Shown here: positions 7,779-16,401 of the stretch, piece by piece
How the letters are laid out: every line of letters starts with the position of its first letter
Position numbering within the stretch: the first letter of the stretch is position 1
Assembly: GCA_963825765.1 (NCBI GenBank)
Contig: CAWGUU010000003.1
Span: 248,001-312,000, forward strand
Direction of reading: 5' to 3'
Origin: CAWGUU01 sp963825765
GTDB lineage: Bacteria > Actinomycetota > Acidimicrobiia > Acidimicrobiales > AC-14
Length of the DNA: 64,000 nucleotides
The notes under the pieces: model-generated
Told to the model about the DNA's origin: nothing
The model's database searches: none
Seen by the model: the letters and a program-made list of their open reading frames with translations, nothing else
Program-made: the position numbers and the translations under genes

Positions 7779-8384
7779 TCAGCGCGGCAGCGTCGTGTGC
7801 TTCAGCTCGTTCAGGTCGTCCCAGCCGGTGACCAGGTCGACGACCCGCTCGACGGTGCGAACGGCCAGGTCGGTGTCGCCCTCGGGCGACCGCATGACCC
7901 TGATGAACGCAGCCTTGCCGGCGGCGATCACCGTGGGGACCCCGAACACCTGGTGGTCGGCGAGGGCCCGCTCGTGGGCCTTGCGGAACGTCTCGAGCGG
8001 CGCCCCGCTGTCGACCTCCTCCATGACCGCGTCGGCGCTCGCCCCTGCGCCGGCCAGCGTCTCCCGGATGACCTCCGGCGACCGCAGGTCGAGCCCGTGC
8101 TCGTGGCGGGCCGCGAAAAGGGCGTGGTGCACGGCGAGGAAGTGCTCGGGAAAGCCGGCGCGCACGGCGATGCCCACCTGCATGGCCAGCATCCCGGGAA
8201 CCTTGTCCGCTCGTCCCCACACGTCGGGATCGCCCTCGGCCACGTGGACCTGCTCGAGCGAGAACGGCTCAAAGGTGACCTCCCACGGGGCGCCCGCCTC
8301 CAGCCCGGTGAGGACGTGCTCACACAGGTTGCGGGCGAACGGGCACCGGTAGTCCCAGGTGATGGTGAACTCGAGGTCGGTCAT
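7779..8384 (-). CDS. DsbA family protein with atypical active site
   Basis: 201 residues from the ATG at 8384, which has GGACAGG just upstream; another ATG lies 4 codons earlier. The thioredoxin-fold DsbA layout is clear: strand LEFTITWDYRCPFARNL, a helical insert, then the cis-Pro segment VFGVPTVIAAGKAAF. The usual CPxC is replaced by CPFA, with the next Cys six residues on (CPFARNLC), so classical dithiol oxidation is doubtful. Related actinobacterial proteins use mycothiol or act as isomerases. No signal peptide is seen, so it is probably cytoplasmic. It converges with the truncated lactonase and is divergent from the DUF427 gene. Confidence 0.82.
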   Translation of the reverse strand: MTDLEFTITWDYRCPFARNLCEHVLTGLEAGAPWEVTFEPFSLEQVHVAEGDPDVWGRADKVPGMLAMQVGIAVRAGFPEHFLAVHHALFAARHEHGLDLRSPEVIRETLAGAGASADAVMEEVDSGAPLETFRKAHERALADHQVFGVPTVIAAGKAAFIRVMRSPEGDTDLAVRTVERVVDLVTGWDDLNELKHTTLPR

Positions 8385-8422
8385 TTGCCTGTCCAATGTC
8401 TACCCGTGATCGAGGATCCGGC

Positions 8423-8470
8423 CACACCGGGGCGAACAGGCACACCGGGGCGAACAGGCACACTGGGGTG
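8423..8470 (+). repeat. 18-bp tandem repeat upstream of DUF427 gene
   Basis: Two exact copies of CACACCGGGGCGAACAGG-type units (8423-8440 and 8441-8458; the first copy begins with C from CCACACC) and a degenerate third copy that runs into the start codon at 8471. It lies between two divergent genes. Confidence 0.85.
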
Positions 8471-8818
8471 ATGGGCGCGCACACCGTCACCACCGAACCC
8501 GTCGCCGGACGGGTCCGCGTCGAGCTGGGGGGCGAGGTGCTGGCCGACAGCACCAACGCCGTCCTGCTCCGCGAGGGCAGCCTCCCGCCGGTCACGTACT
8601 TCCCGCCCGACGACGTCAGCATGGACCGCCTGGTCCCCACCGACCACCACACGACCTGCCCGTTCAAGGGGGAGGCGTCGTACTGGTCGTTCCCCGAGGG
8701 CGGCGAGTCCGGTGAGAACGTGGCCTGGAGCTACCTCGAGCCGATCGAGGGCCGCGGCGACATCCGGGGCCACCTGGCCTTCTACCGGCACCGCGTCGAG
8801 CTGATCCAGGTCGACTGA
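8471..8818 (+). CDS. DUF427 domain protein
   Basis: 115 residues with one DUF427 (NTP_transf_9-type beta barrel) domain. Typical elements are RVELGGEVLADSTNAVLLRE, the aromatic/Pro turn TYFPPDDVSMDRL, the cysteine loop TTCPFKGEASYW, then VAWSYLEP and HLAFYRHRVEL. Function is not established. The ATG at 8471 (MGAHTVTTEP) was chosen because upstream in-frame codons are made of the 18-bp tandem repeat (HTGANR units) and do not look like family sequence. A larger two-domain relative is encoded at 41704-42420. Confidence 0.85.
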   Translation: MGAHTVTTEPVAGRVRVELGGEVLADSTNAVLLREGSLPPVTYFPPDDVSMDRLVPTDHHTTCPFKGEASYWSFPEGGESGENVAWSYLEPIEGRGDIRGHLAFYRHRVELIQVD

Positions 8819-8824
8819 GGCCTG

Positions 8825-8860
8825 GTCGGGCGCCGCCGTTCGGTGTCGGCGGCGCCCGAC
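8825..8860. terminator. Bidirectional hairpin between DUF427 and whiB
   Basis: A perfect 13-bp stem (8825-8837 GTCGGGCGCCGCC with 8848-8860) around a 10-nt loop, placed between two convergent genes. There is no U-tract, as is common in high-GC actinobacteria. Confidence 0.7.
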
Positions 8861-8868
8861 GCGCCCTG

Positions 8869-9183
8869 TCAGGCGATCTGGGTCAGGGGGTCGGCCTCCA
8901 CGGGACGGGGCACCTTGGGCGGGCGGCCACGGGGCCGCTTCACCGCCAGCACCTTGCCCTTGTAGAACAGCCGGCCACCCCACACGCCGTACGGCTCGCG
9001 CCGGCTGAGCGCCAGCTCGAAGCACGCCTCCCGCACCGGGCAGCCGGCGCAGATGGCCTTGGCCCGGGCGATGTCGTCGAGGTGCTCCGAGTAGAAGAGC
9101 GCGACGAGCTCGCCGGTGCCGCTCTTGCACCGGGCCTCGGCCCACACGTCCTCCTGGATCTCGTCCACCCACTGGGCCGACAT
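8869..9183 (-). CDS. WhiB-family [4Fe-4S] transcriptional regulator
   Basis: 104 residues from the ATG at 9183 (MSAQWVDEIQ), which has AGAGAGGAGCA just upstream. An in-frame ATG at 9219 lacks such a site. The four cluster cysteines are present: ARC, then AICAGC (Cys-x2-Cys) and EAC, followed by the WhiB turn GVWGG. A basic RPRGRPPK tail suits DNA binding. WhiB proteins sense O2, NO or redox state and bind the principal sigma factor. The layout is closest to the WhiB1/WhiB2 type, but the exact subfamily is not assigned. It is single-gene, with its own upstream region and a convergent terminator. Confidence 0.93.
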   Translation of the reverse strand: MSAQWVDEIQEDVWAEARCKSGTGELVALFYSEHLDDIARAKAICAGCPVREACFELALSRREPYGVWGGRLFYKGKVLAVKRPRGRPPKVPRPVEADPLTQIA

Positions 9184-9530
9184 CGCTGCTCCTCTCTCTG
9201 CCGTCATCGCTGGTGTCATGTCGCTGCCGCCATCTCGTTTCGGAAAAACCGAAAGCCGCCGGCTTGTGCCGGCGGCTCGGGCCTTTCCTGCGGAGGATCC
9301 GGATCGCTAACCCGGTGATGCACCTCCGAAGGCCCTCTGCCGCCCGATGTGGCCGTTGAGAATCGACCAGGCGAACCGCTTGCCCATGGCCATGGCCGGA
9401 CGGGTCGCATCAAAGGCGCGACGGGCCCGGAGGCTGGCGTAGGACGTGGCAGTTACGAGCACGGCACCATGGTCGACGGCCGGCGCCCGCGCGTCAAACG
9501 AATTTCCGAATTTCCTGCGACAATCGGTCC
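9184..9530. other. 347-bp intergenic region with a minus-strand terminator
   Basis: This holds the whiB promoter side, a strong hairpin at 9254-9277 facing the minus strand, and the leaderless promoter of the next plus-strand gene. A minus-strand frame ending at 9307 (MAMGKRFAWSILNGHIGRQ near its end) could be the tail of a small protein, but it has no convincing start and matches nothing I know. I cannot assign a gene. Confidence 0.5.
9241..9277 (-). terminator. Rho-independent-type terminator on the minus strand
   Basis: AGCCGCCGGC (9254-9263) pairs perfectly with GCCGGCGGCT (9268-9277) around TTGT. Read on the minus strand, the stem is followed by TTCGGTTTTT. It lies upstream of whiB and would stop transcripts coming from the right. 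Confidence 0.7.
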
Positions 9531-9899
9531 ATGCCCATGCGGACGGACTGCAAGAACTACGAGAGCCGGACCTACGCGGGCGGCGAGACGGTCCGAAAGT
9601 GCAACCTCGACCTGGCCCCCGAGGCACCGTGGCGCTGCCCGGCCAACTGCCAGGCCTTCGCCCCCCGGCTGGCCGACGTGAACTGGAAGCACGGCGAGCT
9701 GCTGGCCCCGCCGACCCCGCCGGAGCCCCCGACCCTCGACGAGCACGCCATCCGCCTGCTGGACGAGGCCGAGGACATCGTCAACGCAGCCGCGCCGGCC
9801 ATCATGTCCGAGGTCGGTGCCGACCGGGCCCGCCGGAGCCTGGCCCGCGGCGGCGGCGGCCGCCAGCCGTGGTGGCGCCGGTTCGGCAAGCGCCGCTGA
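9531..9899 (+). CDS. Conserved actinobacterial protein with four-cysteine motif
   Basis: 122 residues. The N-terminal ~45 carry four cysteines in the order DCKNYESR, RKCNLDLAPEAPWRC and PANCQAF, a pattern that could hold a metal or cluster. The middle is Pro-rich, then comes a helix (AIRLLDEAEDIVNAAAPAI), and the C-terminus is Arg/Gly-rich and basic (WWRRFGKRR). I do not know a function. GACAAT lies 6 nt before the ATG, giving a leaderless mRNA; a second ATG is two codons in. The gene ends just before the large hairpin at 9911. Confidence 0.78.
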   Translation: MPMRTDCKNYESRTYAGGETVRKCNLDLAPEAPWRCPANCQAFAPRLADVNWKHGELLAPPTPPEPPTLDEHAIRLLDEAEDIVNAAAPAIMSEVGADRARRSLARGGGGRQPWWRRFGKRR

Positions 9900-9910
9900 C
9901 GCTGCCTCAC

Positions 9911-9961
9911 CGAACTGGTTCCACACAGCGGGGCTTGGCCCCGTTGTGTGGAACCAGTTCG
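9911..9961. terminator. Long hairpin with GAACTGG ends (family copy 1)
   Basis: CGAACTGGTTCCACAC (9911-9926) pairs perfectly with 9946-9961, and the stem continues inward with AGCGGGGC against GCCCCGTT. It is placed between convergent genes. Related hairpins occur at 27014, 33555 and 62494. Confidence 0.85.
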
Positions 9962-9966
9962 CTGTC

Positions 9967-11192
9967 TCAGACCGCGCGTAGCGCCTCGGTCGGAGCCATC
10001 CGGGCCGCCCGCATGGCGGGGTAGAGGCCGGCGGCGGCGCCGATGACCAGGGCCGCCACCAGGGCTCCGACCAGGGCGGCGGCGGGAACTACCACCGTCC
10101 ACGACCTTGTCGACGCGTAGGCGGCGGTCACCGCCCCGCCGAGGGCGGCGCCGGCGACGCCCCCGAGGGCCGACAGCAGCAGCGACTCGGTGAGGAACTG
10201 CAGCCGCACCTGCCCCCGCGTGGCACCCAGGGCCCGTCGCAGGCCGATCTCGGACCGCCGCTCGAGCACCGAGATGACCATCACGTTGGCGATGCCCACG
10301 CCCCCCACCAGCAGGGCGACGGCCCCCAGACCCAGGAACAGGGCGGTGAAGGCGGTCTCGGTGGCGTCCTTGGCGGCCAGGGCGTCCGACGGCCGGCTGA
10401 CCCGCACCTCCTCGGGGTTGGCGGGGTTGGCGGTGGCCGGCAGCACGTCCCGCACCGCTTGGACGGCGTCGTCGGCCGCCCGGGCGTACACCGTCGTCGG
10501 GTTGCCGCCGAAGCCGAGCAGGGACTGCGCGGCAGGGAAGCCGACCAGGGCCGACCTGTCGATCTCCGGGGCCAGCGGCACGGGATCGAGGATCCCGACG
10601 ACGGTGAACCACTGGCCGCCGACGTACACGACGACAGCGGGGTCGGCCCGGTCGATGCCAAGCCGTTCGGCGGCCACCGACCCCAGCACGACGGCCGGGT
10701 AGCCCTCGGTGGCGGCGTTGAGGAAGCGCCCGGAGCGGACGGTGGCCCCGAGGACCTCGGGCAGGTCGGTGCGGGCGGCCTTGACCGCGATCCCGCCGGT
10801 CTGCGAGCTGGGGATGAGGTCGGTGCGGCGGACGTTCCCAAGTCCACCGTTACCTGGCACGTTCCCGGTGGCGCTCACCGTCTCCACCGGGCCGATCCTG
10901 CCGATCATGCCGACCGACTCGGGCGGCAGCGACGCGTCCTCACCGAATATCGTCTCGCCGGGGCTGACGGTGAGCAGGTTGGTACCGAGCTCGGCCAGCT
11001 GGGCCCGCAGGTCGGCCCGGCTCGAGGCGGAGATGCCCAGCACCGCCACCATGGCCGCGATCCCGATGGCGATGCCGAGGCCCGACAGCCCGGTCCGCAG
11101 CCGGCGGGTCCGCAGCCCCACGCTGCCCACCCGCAGCACGTCGATCGGCGCCAGCCGGTGGGGCGCCAGCCCACCGATCGTCGTGGCCGCGG

Positions 11193-11196
<4 letters not shown>
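9967..11196 (-). CDS. MacB/FtsX-type ABC transporter permease
   Basis: 409 residues from the GTG at 11196, overlapping the ATPase stop as GTGA. One membrane helix near the N-terminus (LRTGLSGLGIAIGIAAMVAVLGI) is followed by a ~230-residue MacB-type extracytoplasmic domain. Three C-terminal helices then carry the FtsX signature NVMVISVLERRSEIGLRRALGA. This four-helix layout belongs to mechanotransmission exporters rather than pore-type pumps. With the ATPase, the adaptor and the lipoprotein upstream it makes a single operon, probably exporting a peptide, lipid or antibiotic, or handling envelope components. The stop lies next to the hairpin at 9911-9961. Confidence 0.92.
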
Positions 11197-11887
<691 letters not shown>

Positions 11888-11891
<4 letters not shown>

Positions 11892-13054
11892 GCCGGCACC
11901 TCCACCGTGGTGCCCTCGGACAGCCCGTCGCCCGACACCTCGACCAGGCCTTTGGCGAACAAGCCGGTGGTGACGGCCACGATCCTCCCGTTCGAGCCGT
12001 CCGGGACGCGCACGCCGTACCCGCCCTCGGCCAGCGCCAGGAGGGCGTTGACCGGTACGGCCAGCACCCCGGTGCGGGAATCGCTGGTGATGTCGACCGT
12101 GACCGGCGACTGGTCGAGGGTGCCGGTTGCCGCCGGGTCGTCGAGGGTGACCGAAACGTCGACCACACGCGTGGCGCTGTCGCCCTGGCCGGTGGACCGG
12201 GCCACGGTGCCGACCTCGGCCACGGTTCCCGGCGTCGTCGTCCCGCCCGGCAGCTCGATCTCGACCTTGTCGCCGACCTTCACCAACGACTGCTTGGTGG
12301 CGTCCAGCTCGACGGCGACGACCCGGTCGGTGGACGTCCCGGTGAGCACGGGCGAGCCGGGCGGCGCGGCGGCGCCCACCTCGGCCCCTACCCCGCTGAC
12401 CCGCAGCGCTCCGGGCAGGAACACCGCCTGGCCCGGCTCGACAACCCCGGTCCGGTCCACACCCAGCGACTCCTGCCACCGCTTGACCGCCTCAGCGGTG
12501 GCGGAGGTGAACGTGTCGTCGACGGTGAGCTGCGAAGTGGTGGCGTGGCCCAGGGCCACAAGGTTCTCCTCCAGCTGGCGGACGTCGGGCCCGTCCGCCA
12601 TCCCCTCGGCGAAAGTACGCCACGCCGGGAGCACGCCGTAGAGCAGTGGCACCGGCCGGTTCTGTACCGAGAACAGCGACTGCCCCCGCTCGATCACCAA
12701 CCCGGTCTTGGGGACGGCGGTCACGGTCCCCTGGAGCTGGTTGAGCGCCTTCAGCTCGCCGGCGTAGCCGAGCGTCCCGTCGACCTCGGTGCGAGACACG
12801 AGATCCTGGCGGGTCACCACGGCCGACGAGGTCACCGCCGTCCCGGAACCGACCGCATCGACGGGCGACCCGGACCGCATCGAGACGACCACGACGGCGA
12901 CGCCGGTGGTGGCGACCAGGGCGGCGGCAACCGCCAGTGCCACCAGCGGGCGGGGTCGCCGGCCCGGGCGTTCGCCGGCGGTGCCAGCGTCGACCGGCGG
13001 CGGCGGCCGGTGGCCGTCGAGCTCCACCGGCGCGTCGAGGATCGCCCGGCTCAC
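11888..13054 (-). CDS. Efflux adaptor (HlyD/MacA-like) with peptidoglycan-binding domain
   Basis: 388 residues from the GTG at 13054, which overlaps the lipoprotein stop (GTGA). One membrane anchor lies at ~37-59. The barrel-sandwich segment includes VDGTLGYAGE and GTVTAVPKTGLVIERGQSLFSV. A peptidoglycan-binding type-1 helical domain is inserted at ~153-200 (GPDVRQLEENLVALG ... AVKRWQESLGV). The adaptor beta-barrel (KVGDKVEIELPGGTTTPGTV) and membrane-proximal domain follow. In Gram-positives such adaptors link a MacB-type exporter to the cell wall instead of an outer membrane channel. An ATG frame further upstream overlaps the lipoprotein and is not used here. Confidence 0.88.
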
Positions 13055-13758
13055 GATCGCCCTGCCCGCGACGCCGAGTTCGCACGGGTGGGGCCGGATT
13101 CCCCGCTGGAATCCACGCGGGGGCCTCCTGCACCACCGGCACCTCTGGGCCCACCGGGGCCGAACAGGGAGCCGCACGCCTCCTGGGCGTCCTTGAACGT
13201 GTCCGACGACGGGTCGATGCCCTTGTCACCGATCTCGGCCCGGAACCGGCCGCCGCCGCCGGAGAAGTCGGGGTCGGGCATGTCGACCCCGTGCTCGCGC
13301 ATGCACTCGGCGAACTCGAGCATGCGGTCCTGGGCCTCGGCGTCGATGGGACCGCCACCGTCCTGGACGAGGTCGTCGAGGATGTGGCGGCAGGCCTTGT
13401 CGGCCTCTTCGAACCCGGCCGGCGGCTCCGTCGGCTGCCCGGCCGTCGCACTGCCGGTCGAGGCGCCGGGGCCGGGGCCGACCCGGATGAACCCGTCGCC
13501 GCCGAACTCGGGGTCGGGCATGTCGACGCCGTGCTCGCGCATGCAGGCGGCAAAGTCGAGTCCCGCCTGCTGCGGGTCCCTCTTCTCCGTGGCGGCGTCG
13601 CCGTCGTCCTTCGAGCCACCAGCGGTGGCCACACCGCCGGTGTCGGCGTCCGCCGATCCCCCACATCCGGCCGCCAGCAGGGCCAGGGCCACAGCCACCG
13701 CGGCCAGGGTGGCGAGCACGCCCGCCCTGCCGGGCCGCCGCCATGTCGTCAGTCGTCC
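13051..13758 (-). CDS. Lipoprotein with duplicated FAxCMREHGVDMPDP motif
   Basis: 235 residues from the GTG at 13758, with CAGGAGG upstream. A signal peptide ends in LAAGC (Cys33), so it is lipid-anchored outside the cell. Two similar halves follow: FAACMREHGVDMPDPEF (70-86) with Cys124 in DKACRHIL, and FAECMREHGVDMPDPDF (150-166) with Cys196 in QEACGSLF. Each half thus has two cysteines and a conserved His, suggesting a disulfide or a metal site. The function is unknown. Such lipoproteins often accompany MacB-type operons in actinobacteria; here it is first in the operon, so it may present substrate or sense the exporter's cargo. Confidence 0.85.
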   Translation of the reverse strand, partial: GRLTTWRRPGRAGVLATLAAVAVALALLAAGCGGSADADTGGVATAGGSKDDGDAATEKRDPQQAGLDFAACMREHGVDMPDPEFGGDGFIRVGPGPGASTGSATAGQPTEPPAGFEEADKACRHILDDLVQDGGGPIDAEAQDRMLEFAECMREHGVDMPDPDFSGGGGRFRAEIGDKGIDPSSDTFKDAQEACGSLFGPGGPRGAGGAGGPRVDSSGESGPTRANSASRAGRS

Positions 13759-13898
13759 CACGAAAGCCTCCTGGCCGGGGCGGTCGAGCGCCGCCGCGGC
13801 CAAGGTGACTTGTACGGAAACGGGCCTGTCGACGCCGTAAACCGCCGTGGTTATGCCAGCGTTACCCAGAAACGCGCAAGATGGCCGTCGGAGGGTCG

Positions 13899-14612
13899 AT
13901 GAGGGTGCTGGTGGTGGAGGACGAGGCGGTGATGGCCGACGCCATCGCCCGCGGCCTGCGCCGGGAGGGCATGGCCATCGACCTCGCCCCCGACGGCGAC
14001 ACCGCCCTCGAGCGGGTGGGACTCAACCGCTACGACGTAATCGTGCTCGACCGCGACCTGCCCGGCACCCACGGCGACGAGGTCTGCCGCCGGCTCGCCG
14101 GCGGGCACCCGGCAACCGGTCGGCCCGGCACCGGTCAACCCGCCACCGGTCAGCCGGCGGCCGGCCTGTGCCCCCGCATCCTCATGCTCACCGCCTCGGG
14201 CGGAATCGACGACCGCGTCGACGGCCTGACCCTCGGTGCCGACGACTACCTCCCCAAGCCGTTCGCCTTCGCCGAGCTGGTGGCCCGCATCCGGGCCCTG
14301 GGCCGCCGCACCAGCCCCGCCCTGCCGCCGGTGATCGAACGCAGCGGCGTCGCCGTCGACCCCGCCCGGCGGGTGGCGTCGAGGGAAGGGCGCTTCCTCC
14401 GCCTGACCAACAAGGAGCTGGCTGTGCTGGAGGTGCTGCTGGCCGCCGACGGGGCGGTGATCAGCGCCGAGGAGCTCCTCGAACGGGTGTGGGACGAGCA
14501 CGCCGACCCCTTCACCAACGCCGTGCGGGTGATGATGGTCAAGTTGCGGCGCAAGCTGGGCAACCCGCCCCTGATCGAGACCGTCCCCGGCGCCGGCTAC
14601 CGCCTGTCGTGA
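13899..14612 (+). CDS. OmpR/PhoB-type response regulator with linker insertion
   Basis: 237 residues from the ATG at 13899 (CGGAGGG upstream). Receiver: acidic residues in VVEDEA, phospho-acceptor Asp51 (VIVLDRDLPG), Thr in LMLTA, Lys120 (DDYLPKPF). The winged-helix DNA-binding domain ends NAVRVMMVKLRRKLG ... VPGAGYRLS. Residues ~70-90, between helix 3 and strand 4, are an extra PATG/PGTG-type repeat encoded by 15-bp tandem repeats; most receivers have no such loop. The histidine kinase starts on its stop codon (GTGA). It is divergent from the lipoprotein/exporter operon and is the likely regulator of that operon. Confidence 0.93.
   Translation: MRVLVVEDEAVMADAIARGLRREGMAIDLAPDGDTALERVGLNRYDVIVLDRDLPGTHGDEVCRRLAGGHPATGRPGTGQPATGQPAAGLCPRILMLTASGGIDDRVDGLTLGADDYLPKPFAFAELVARIRALGRRTSPALPPVIERSGVAVDPARRVASREGRFLRLTNKELAVLEVLLAADGAVISAEELLERVWDEHADPFTNAVRVMMVKLRRKLGNPPLIETVPGAGYRLS
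14105..14163 (+). repeat. 15-bp tandem repeat within the response-regulator gene
   Basis: Four degenerate copies: a partial one at 14105-14118, then 14119-14133 (GTCGGCCCGGCACCG), 14134-14148 (GTCAACCCGCCACCG) and 14149-14163. They keep the reading frame and add ~20 residues to the receiver domain. Confidence 0.85.
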
Positions 14613-15946
14613 CCGGGCGCTCGGCATCCACCTTCGGCCAGCCGACCCTGCGCCTGCGGCTGACCCTCATCTACGGAGGCCTGTTCCTCGCCGCCGGCGT
14701 CCTGCTCCTGACGCTCAACTACGCCCTCGTCCGCCGCGGGCTCGACCGCGATGCGGGCCCTGTCGGCGCCCGGATCGAGACCCTGGCCGGCGACCAGTTC
14801 GACTTCGTGCGCCCCGCCCCCGGGCCCGACCCGGCGACACTGGTCACCGCGGACGGTAGGCGCCTCGACCAGGTCCTGGCCGACTACCAGACCCAGCTGC
14901 GCGACACCGCTCTCCACGAGCTCGTCGTGCAGTCCAGCATCGCCCTCGGGCTGGTGGCCCTGGCGTCGGTCGGCGTGGGATGGGTGGTCGCCGGACGGGC
15001 CCTGCGCCCCCTCACAAGGGTCACCGCCACCGCCCGCCGGCTGTCGGAGGCCAACCTCCACGAGCGCCTCGCCCTCGACGGGCCCGACGACGAGCTCAAG
15101 GAGCTGGCCGACACCTTCGACGCCATGCTCGGGCGGCTGGAGGCCTCGTTCGAGAGCCAGCGCCGGTTCGTCGCCAACGCCTCCCACGAGCTGCGCACGC
15201 CGGTGTCGATCCAGCGGACCCTCGTCGACGTCGCTCTCGCCGACCCCGACACCTCGCCCGAGGAGTTCCGCACCATGGCGGCAGCCGTGGGCGACGCCGC
15301 CGACCGCAGCGAACGGCTCATCGACGGCCTGCTGGTGCTCGCCCGCAGCGAGCGCGGCGACCTCCCGCAGGAGCCGGTCGACGTGGCCGACGTCGCCGCC
15401 GCCGCTCTGGAGCAGGTCACGGCCGAGGCCGCCGCCGCCGACCTCCGGGTGGAGCGTGACCTGCATTCAGCCCCCACCGCCGGCAGCCGGGTGCTGCTCG
15501 AACGGCTGGTGGCCAACCTGGTCCAGAACGCGGTCCGCCACAACCAGCGGGGCGGGTGGCTCCGCGTGCGCACCGCCACCGAGGGCCAGAGCGTGGTCGT
15601 CAGCGTGGCCAACGGCGGGCCGGAGCTGGATCCCGCCCAGGTCCCGGCCCTGTTCGAGCCCTTCCGCCGGCTGTCCGCAGATGGTCGCCAACCCGCCGAC
15701 CGCGTCGACTCGTCGCGGGGCGTCGGCCTGGGCCTGTCGATCGTGCGGGCGGTGACGGTGGCCCACCGGGGCGACGTAAGGGCCGAGCCGCTCAGCTCCG
15801 GCGGCCTGATGGTGAAGGTGCGGCTACCCCACCATCCGCTGCAGCAGGTCGAGCAGCGCCCGCCGGTCGTCGTCGGACAGGGCGGGGAAGCAGGGCAGGT
15901 CGCCGGCCGCCTCGGCGTAGACCCGGTCGTGGTGCGCCTGCCATAA
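14609..15946 (+). CDS. HAMP-domain sensor histidine kinase
   Basis: 445 residues from the GTG at 14609, overlapping the regulator stop. Membrane helix 1 is LIYGGLFLAAGVLLLTLNY, an extracellular loop of ~75 residues follows, and helix 2 is IALGLVALASVGVGWVVAG. HAMP comes next, then the HisKA motif FVANASHELRTP with His193, the N box LVANLVQNAVRHN, and the G boxes ending GVGLGLSIVRAV. A normal kinase would stop near VKVRLP; here the frame runs ~35 residues further, antisense to the 3' end of the MarR gene. It forms a two-component pair with the OmpR-type regulator and probably senses an envelope signal for the adjacent exporters. Confidence 0.92.
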   Translation: MTGRSASTFGQPTLRLRLTLIYGGLFLAAGVLLLTLNYALVRRGLDRDAGPVGARIETLAGDQFDFVRPAPGPDPATLVTADGRRLDQVLADYQTQLRDTALHELVVQSSIALGLVALASVGVGWVVAGRALRPLTRVTATARRLSEANLHERLALDGPDDELKELADTFDAMLGRLEASFESQRRFVANASHELRTPVSIQRTLVDVALADPDTSPEEFRTMAAAVGDAADRSERLIDGLLVLARSERGDLPQEPVDVADVAAAALEQVTAEAAAADLRVERDLHSAPTAGSRVLLERLVANLVQNAVRHNQRGGWLRVRTATEGQSVVVSVANGGPELDPAQVPALFEPFRRLSADGRQPADRVDSSRGVGLGLSIVRAVTVAHRGDVRAEPLSSGGLMVKVRLPHHPLQQVEQRPPVVVGQGGEAGQVAGRLGVDPVVVRLP

Positions 15947-16294
15947 CGTCCGCCCCTGGGGCGTCAGGACCAGCCGCTTGACCCGCCGGTCGCTGGTGTC
16001 GGGCGTTCGCTCGACCAGGCCCCTGCTCTCCAGGCGGTCGACGATGCCGGTGACGTTGGACGCGTCGCAGAAGAGATGCTCGGCCAGCTCGCCCATCGAC
16101 AACGGCTCCTTCAGGGCCTGGAAGGCCTTGGCCTGCTGTGGCGACAGGTCGAACTCGGCGGACCTGGCGAAGAAGTGCCCGGCCAGCCTGTTCATCGTCG
16201 CCATGAAGGCGGCTACCAACTCCTCGACCGAGGGCACCGGCTCGCGCTCGTCAGATGCCGAGCCTGCCGCACTCGAGCCCTCGGTCATCACCAT
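15824..16294 (-). CDS. MarR-family transcriptional regulator
   Basis: 156 residues. The winged-helix core reads LSMGELAEHLFCDASNVTGIVDRLESRGLVER (key parts: the recognition helix DASNVTGIVDRLE and the wing TSDRRVKRLVLTPQG), flanked by dimerisation helices. It is divergent from the MMPL transporter with 107 bp between them, the classic layout for a repressor controlling an efflux pump and itself. TATTGT at 16302-16307 (minus strand) lies 7 nt from the ATG at 16294, so the mRNA may be leaderless. A second ATG lies two codons in. Its last 41 codons overlap the 3' end of the kinase gene on the other strand. Confidence 0.93.
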   Translation of the reverse strand: MVMTEGSSAAGSASDEREPVPSVEELVAAFMATMNRLAGHFFARSAEFDLSPQQAKAFQALKEPLSMGELAEHLFCDASNVTGIVDRLESRGLVERTPDTSDRRVKRLVLTPQGRTLWQAHHDRVYAEAAGDLPCFPALSDDDRRALLDLLQRMVG

Positions 16295-16297
16295 GAC

Positions 16298-16352
16298 GTC
16301 AACAATAGTTCACCTACAAAGTAGTTGACAAGTACCACCTTCTACAGATAAC
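16298..16352. promoter_or_regulatory. Divergent marR/mmpL promoters and palindromic operator
   Basis: GTCAAC (16298-16303) and GTTGAC (16324-16329) form an inverted repeat. Plus strand: TTGACA at 16325-16330, a 16-nt spacer and GATAAC at 16347-16352 for mmpL. Minus strand: TTGTCA at 16330-16325, 17 nt, TATTGT at 16307-16302 for marR. Both -35 boxes sit in one arm of the repeat, so a bound MarR dimer could block both genes. Confidence 0.6.
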
Positions 16353-16401
16353 ACTGTTCACAAGGTCAACTTGGCGTCGCCGGAACCGGAGGGAGAACGG
16401 C

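Noticed and set aside
14609..15946. Calling the 13847 start for a 699-residue kinase
   Set aside because: The region before 14609 in that frame is a shadow of the response regulator; the GTG overlapping the regulator stop is the sensible start.
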